Source: Hevea brasiliensis
Lineage: Eukaryota; Streptophyta; Magnoliopsida; Malpighiales; Euphorbiaceae
Assembly (NCBI RefSeq): GCF_030052815.1
Contig: NC_079495.1
Coordinates: forward strand, 33,079,967-33,143,966
Reading direction: 5' to 3'
DNA: 64,000 bases
Part shown: positions 59,390 to 64,000 of the stretch, one piece after another
Layout of the letters: each line of letters opens with the position of its first letter
How positions within the stretch are numbered: the first letter of the stretch is position 1
Notes under the pieces: model-generated
Told to the model about the DNA's origin: nothing
Databases searched by the model: none
Seen by the model: only the letters and a program-made list of their open reading frames with translations
Translations under genes and position numbers: made by a program

Positions 59390-61539
59390 CAGGTCAGCCA
59401 CACGGTCAGGGTCAGTCTCAGGGGCCTAGACCACAGTTTGCCCCTAGGAGAGGTCAGTCCACACCATCAGTGGGCAGCTCTCCAGGGATGGGGTTCAGGG
59501 GACCAGCCCCAGCATCTTCTACATGTCCACACTGTCTGAAGTGGCACAAGGGGGAGTGTTGGAGAGTGACTAGTGCCTGCTTAAGGTGTGGGTCAACAGA
59601 GCATCAGTTGAAGAACTGTCCACGCAGAACTACTACAGCTGCTCCAACACAAGCAGACAGACCTGCTCCTGCACCACAAAGGGGTAGGAAATCTGGCAAA
59701 TCTGAGGCAGTAGGACCATCACAGAGGCCAGATAATAGACCACCTGCCAGAGCTTATGCCCTGAGAGCTCAGGAGGAGCAAGATGCCCCGGACGTCATCA
59801 GGGGTACGTTCTCCCTCTACAATACATCTGTGCATGCATTAGTGGATCCAGGATCCACTCATTCATACATCTGCATCAACCTACCCGTAGAAAGAGGGAT
59901 ACTAGTAGGGGAGAGTGACCAAGACATTCTGGTCACAAATCCATTGGGCCACAGTGTAGTGGTGAACAAAGTATACAAGGGTTGCCCGTTAAGGATTCAG
60001 GGGTATGAATTTTTGGCAGACCAGATTGAGTTGCCCTTCTACGAGTTTGACGTGATTTTGGGAATGGATTGGTTGTCACGTCATCAGGCAATAGTTGATT
60101 GTAAACTGAAGAGGATTTCTTTGAAAACTTCTAAGGATAATGAGATCACTGTAGTGGGTGAAAGGACAGATTTCCTGTCCAATGTTATCTCAGCCACAGT
60201 TGCAAGAAGAATGATGAGAAAAGGCTGTGAAGCCTACCTAGCACATGTGGTGGATACTAGGCAGGCTAAGCCAAACTTGAGTAATATACCCACAGTAAGA
60301 GACTTCCCAGAGGTATTTCCTGAAGAGTTGCCTGGTTTGCCACCAGAAAGGGAAGTTGAATTTGCTATTGAGACACTGCCGGGTACAGCACCCATTTCCA
60401 TTGCTCCTTATAGGATGGCACCCACTGAATTGAGGGAGTTGAAAACTCAGTTACAAGAGTTGCTTGATAAAGGGTTTATACACCCCAGTGTGTCACCATG
60501 GGAAGCTCCAGTGCTGTTTGTGAAAAAGAAGGATGGGACTTTGAGGCTATGTATCGATTACCGGCAGTTGAACAAAGTGACTGTGAAGAACAAATATCCG
60601 TTGCCTAGAATTGATGATCTGTTTGATCAGTTGAAGGGAGTAGGAGTATTTTCTAAGATTGATCTCAGATCAGGGTATCATCAGTTGAGGGTGAAGGATG
60701 TAGATGTGCCAAAGACTGCATTCAGAACCCGGTATGGGCATTATGAGTTTCTGGTGATGCCCTTTGGCCTAACAAATGCACCAGCGGCATTCATGGACCT
60801 TATGAACCGTATCTTCCATCCACACCTAGATCGGTTCGTAGTGGTCTTTATTGATGATATTTTGGTGTATTCCAAGACCAGGGAAGAACATGATGAACAT
60901 TTGAGGATTGTTTTACAAACCCTGAGAGACAAGAAGCTGTATGCTAAGTTGTCCAAGTGTGACTTTTGGTTGAATGAGATTGCATTTCTTGGACACATAG
61001 TGTCAGCTGATGGGATTAGGGTGGATCCCAAGAAAATAGAAGCAGTGATGGAATGGAAGCCTCCCAGGAATACAACTGAGGTCAGAAGCTTCTTGGGGCT
61101 AGCTGGGTATTACAGGAGATTTGTGAAGGGATTTTCCTTAATAGCTGCTCCAATGACCAAGTTGTTACACAAGAATGTCATATTTGACTGGAATAACAAG
61201 TGTCAGACCAGTTTTGAGAAGTTGAAGGCTATGTTGACAGAGGCACCAGTGTTAACACAGCCAGTGTTAGGAAAGGACTTTGTGGTCTACAGTGATGCCT
61301 CTCATAATGGGTTAGGGTGTGTATTGATGCAAGAGGGGAAGGTGGTCGCTTATGCTTCCAGGCAGCTAATGCCACATGAACAGAAGTACCCTACCCATGA
61401 TCTAGAGCTTGCAGCAATTATCTTCGCACTGAAGATATGGAGGCATTACTTGTATGGTGAAAAGTGCTACATTTACACGGACCACAAAAGCCTAAAATAC
61501 TTGCCAACCCAGAAGGAGCTTAACCTTAGACAGAGGTGA
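59390..61539 (+). pseudogene. Zinc knuckle, protease, RT and RNase H of element F
   Basis: Open from the resumption of gag to a stop at 61537. Counting from 59353: Cys cluster [12 protein letters not shown]; zinc knuckle [14 protein letters not shown] (residues 76-89); protease with Asp165 in [12 protein letters not shown] and [17 protein letters not shown] with [12 protein letters not shown] (399-410), [10 protein letters not shown] (catalytic Asp436), [12 protein letters not shown] and FIDD (499-502); RNase H with YSDAS (Asp648), DLELA (Glu685) and YTDHKS (Asp710). All catalytic residues I can check are present. The TGA after LNLRQR replaces an Arg-type codon seen in E. Only that stop and the upstream gag break prevent a full polyprotein. 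Confidence 0.92.
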
Positions 61540-62409
61540 TGGATTGAGTTCCTGAAAGACTATGATTGTGTAATTGACTACCATCCTGGGAAGGCAAATG
61601 TAGTTGCTGATGCTTTGAGCAGAAAATCCATGACAACTTTGAGATCATTGAATGCCCGTCTATCTTTGATTCGAGATGGAGCTATTTTTGCCGAGTTGCA
61701 AGTGAGGCCAAACCTGTTACAGCAGATTTTAGATGGGCAGAAGGTAGATGAGAAGCTAATGGCTATTATGAGCAAAATCTCAGAGAGAAAAGCAACTGAC
61801 TATGGGGTGAAAGCAGATGGGTGTCTGTACTACAAAGGAAGACTGTGCGTACCAGATGATGGGGAATTGAGGGCCAGTATTCTAAAAGAGGCACACACCA
61901 GTGTATATGCTATGCACCCAGGAAGTACAAAGATGTATCATGATATGAAGCTCCAGTATTGGTGGCCTGGTATGAAGAAGGACATAGCTGACTATGTGAC
62001 CAAATGCTTGACATGTCAGCAAGTCAAGGTAGAACATCAAGTTCCATCAGGTTTGCTACAGCCTATACATATACTTGAATGGAAATGGGATCGGGTCACC
62101 ATGGATTTTGTAAGTGGTCTACCTCTCACCCAGAAGAAACATGATGCTGTATGGGTGATAGTTGACAGATTGACAAAGTCAGCACACTTTCTGCCAGTTA
62201 GGACTGACTACTCACTAGAGAAGTTAGTAGAATTGTATATCAGTGAGATAGTTAGACTGCATGGAATTCCACTTTCCATCATATCTGATCGAGACCCAAG
62301 GTTTACATCGAGATTCTGGAAGAAGTTGCATGAATCCTTAGGTACACAAGTCCACTTCAACACAGCTTTCCATCCTCAGACGGATGGGCAATCAGAAAGA
62401 GTAATCTAG
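61540..62409 (+). pseudogene. RNase H tail and integrase N-terminal/core, element F
   Basis: Continues in the same frame after the stop: [21 protein letters not shown], then integrase. Counting from the ATG at 61615: zinc domain His94, His101, Cys131, Cys134 (CLTCQQ); core with Asp164 (TMDFVSGLP), Asp225 (SDRDPRF) and Glu261 (GQSER), giving the D-X35-E spacing. A stop (TAG at 62407) follows SERVI. All integrase catalytic residues lie before that stop. The family's role is insertion of cDNA into host DNA. Confidence 0.9.
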
Positions 62410-63169
62410 GTCCTTGAGGATATGCTGAGGAGTTGTGTCATTGAGTTTGAGGGAAGTTGGGATAGATACCTCCCACTAGCAGAATTTGCATACAATAATA
62501 GCTACCAAGCTAGCATCCAAATGGCCCCGTATGAAGCATTATATGGGAGGAAATGTAGAACTCAGGTGTCTTTGGACTGAATTGGGCGAACAAGCGGTGG
62601 GGCTGGACACTGTGAAACAGATCGAGGAGAAAGTGAAACTAATCAAAGCCAATCTGAAGGTTGCCTCAGATAGACAGAAATCTTATGCCGACCTGAAGAG
62701 AAAAGAAATAGAATATGTGGTTGGCGACAAAGTGTTCCTCAAGGTGTCACCGTGGAAGAAGTTATTGAGGTTTGGAAGAAAAGGTAAGTTGAGCCCTAGG
62801 TTCATTGGCCCATATGAAGTCATTGAACGTGTGGGTCCAGTGGCCTATAGGCTAGCTTTACCACCAGAGCTGGACAAGATCCATAATGTGTTCCATGTGT
62901 CCATGCTCAGAAGATACCGCTCAGATCCTTCACATGTCATCTCCAGGGAAGAAATTGAAATACAGCCGGATTTGACATATGAAGAAGAACCTCTACGGAT
63001 CCTGGCTCGGGAAGTAAAAGAATTGAGGAACAAGCAGATTCCACTGGTGAAAGTGCTTTGGAGGCACCACAACACCGAGGAGGCAACTTGGGAAAGTGAA
63101 GAGACGATGAGGCAACAGTTCCCTCAACTATTTGCATCAGGTAAATTTCGAGGACGAAATTTAAATTAG
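62410..63169 (+). pseudogene. Integrase C-terminal domain and chromodomain, element F
   Basis: After the stop the frame continues ([36 protein letters not shown]) and shifts by one base near 62560. It is then open to 63169 with RQKSYADLKRKEIEYVVGD, GPYEVIERVGPVAYRLALPPE, FHVSMLRRYRSDPSHV and a chromodomain (IPLVKVLWRHHN, EEATWESEETMRQQFPQLF). Chromodomains of this group direct integration to modified chromatin (family knowledge). The last codons overlap the hairpin before the purine tract. Confidence 0.9.
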
Positions 63170-63180
63170 AGGGGAAGAGT
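63143..63180 (+). promoter_or_regulatory. Hairpin and polypurine tract of element F
   Basis: AAATTTCG-AGGA-CGAAATTT (63143-63162), then AGAGGGGAAGAGT before the LTR at 63181. The tract differs from the G-run of A, B, C and E, although the hairpin is kept. Confidence 0.85.
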
Positions 63181-64000
63181 TGTAACACCCTCCCGGTAGC
63201 AACTCCGTACATTCTCTTATTCGTGGATCGGTGTCGGTCAGACTAGAACGTCCGGAAAAATATTTAAACTAAAGTCAGGAACTATAATTAACTCAAATAT
63301 TAATAAGAAAAATTTAGTAAAAATTTTAGAAATAAAATACAACTAAGTCAAATGAGCCGGTGCCCAAGCGATGGGTAACCCAGAGGGAAGTTGCGGTTCT
63401 CACAACTAGGAGCCCTAGACCCAGGGAAAAATTCATAAAATAATTTTTGGGACTTCAGAGAAGGGTCATTGAGGTTCCTATGGCATTAGAATGCCAAGAA
63501 AATATTTAGAAAAATTTTTCAATCGGTACAGACATTTTTAACACGTTAAGCCGAACGAAGGGCATTTTGGTCATTTCGCCTTCAGAGACGATTTTTGGCC
63601 GACTTGTCCAGTTGAGTAAATAATTATTATGACATAAAATGTGAATAAATATTGCTAAAAATTAAATTGAAAATAAGTAGAGAAGAAAAGAATAGAAAAT
63701 GAGAAAAAAGGCTTATTTATGACATCATTATGATGTCATTTGAAGTTCCCTCCAATCACAATTAAACAACCAACTAATTAACTAATAAAAAGAGACAAAT
63801 GTGACCTAAGGAATTAAAAAAATACAACTGCCTTCCTCTTCCCCAAATGCATTCGAAATTCATGCCCTAAACCCAACCTCTATTAAAACCTCAAGCAAGC
63901 TCCATTTCTCTCTTCTTTTCACCATAAATCTTCCTACTCTATTCACTAAAAACTTGTCTATACCTCTTGGGAAGTGTTTGGCAGCCTAGAAAAGGAAAGA
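63181..64000 (+). repeat. 3' LTR of element F, truncated by the window edge
   Basis: 820 bp, nearly identical to 51230-52050 apart from scattered changes and one scrambled block at 63215-63245. It contains the 5S-like core at 63370-63380. Confidence 0.92.

Larger units (their letters stand above)
27262..64000 (-). mobile_element. Element E: Ty3/gypsy chromovirus (Tekay-like), host of four nested insertions; runs off the window
   Basis: On the minus strand: 5' LTR (from outside the window to 49882), primer site 49862-49873, gag 49689 downward, protease, RT, RNase H, integrase, chromodomain ending at 42169, purine tract 42122-42138 and 3' LTR down to 27262. All domains expected of an autonomous element are recognisable, but frames are broken. 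Nested within it are A (3' LTR), the TRIM/LTR composite (between RNase H and integrase) and F with its own nests (5' LTR). E is therefore the oldest of the right-hand set. The rest of its 5' LTR must lie beyond base 64000. Confidence 0.88.
51230..64000 (+). mobile_element. Element F: Ty3/gypsy chromovirus (Tekay-like), nearly complete, runs off the window
   Basis: 5' LTR 51230-54325, primer site 54331-54342, gag from 54453, then (after TRIM G) zinc knuckle, protease, RT, RNase H, integrase and chromodomain to 63169, purine tract, and 3' LTR from 63181 to the window edge. The LTR parts that can be compared are very similar, so insertion is recent. Only a few stops and frameshifts break the coding region. 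Among the elements here it is closest to a once-autonomous copy. It is inserted in the E 5' LTR. Confidence 0.92.

Overview
The window is plant nuclear DNA, almost certainly from a flowering plant with a repeat-rich genome; the species cannot be read from it. It is essentially a pile of nested LTR retrotransposons. I see no host protein gene, tRNA, rRNA gene or CRISPR array. All coding sequence belongs to Ty3/gypsy chromoviruses. The C-terminal chromodomain, the RT and integrase motifs, the initiator tRNA-Met primer site TGGTATCAGAGC and the very long LTRs (about 3.1-4.2 kb) fit the Tekay/Del clade best (family knowledge; not tested by phylogeny).

Layout, left to right. 1-1578: truncated minus-strand LTR. 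It sits in a plus-strand LTR fragment (1579-3014). 3015-3184 and 14798-16194: unassigned AT-rich, copia-LTR-like DNA split by element B (3185-14797, minus, two LTRs, broken internal region). 16195-26145: element C (plus), with a decayed pol and a 3' LTR split by solo LTR D (21068-24182). 26146-27261: unassigned. 27262 to beyond the window: element E (minus), the oldest scaffold on the right. E's 3' LTR is split by element A (27569-38945, plus, TSD CATTT). Its pol is split by a TRIM/LTR composite (43632-46521, TSD AAGCT). Its 5' LTR is split by element F (51230 to beyond the window, plus). F's gag is split by TRIM G (55293-59384, TSD GAGTT), which is itself split by solo LTR I (55441-59116, TSD GATGT).

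How the elements relate. E and F encode the complete series capsid, zinc knuckle, protease, RT, RNase H, integrase and chromodomain, although both are broken by stops and frameshifts. A, B and C share a different plan. Their gag lacks the capsid domain and runs from a short N-terminal region straight to the zinc knuckle. Their pol is decayed, carrying a collinear pol-derived spacer. They look like one non-autonomous lineage that keeps the same primer site, leader, purine tract and LTR ends as the autonomous elements, and A and B have re-acquired integrase sequence by recombination.

The most interesting signals are in the LTRs. First, every LTR that reaches its 5' region carries a block resembling the internal control region of 5S rRNA (AGTTAAGCG ... 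GATGGGTGACC ... GGGAAGTC), in sense orientation and, where measured, about 176 bp from the LTR start. Second, a series of small hairpins near the LTR 3' end has compensatory base changes between families. This suggests a selected RNA structure. Third, a degenerate module is repeated several times inside each LTR. None of this is protein-coding.
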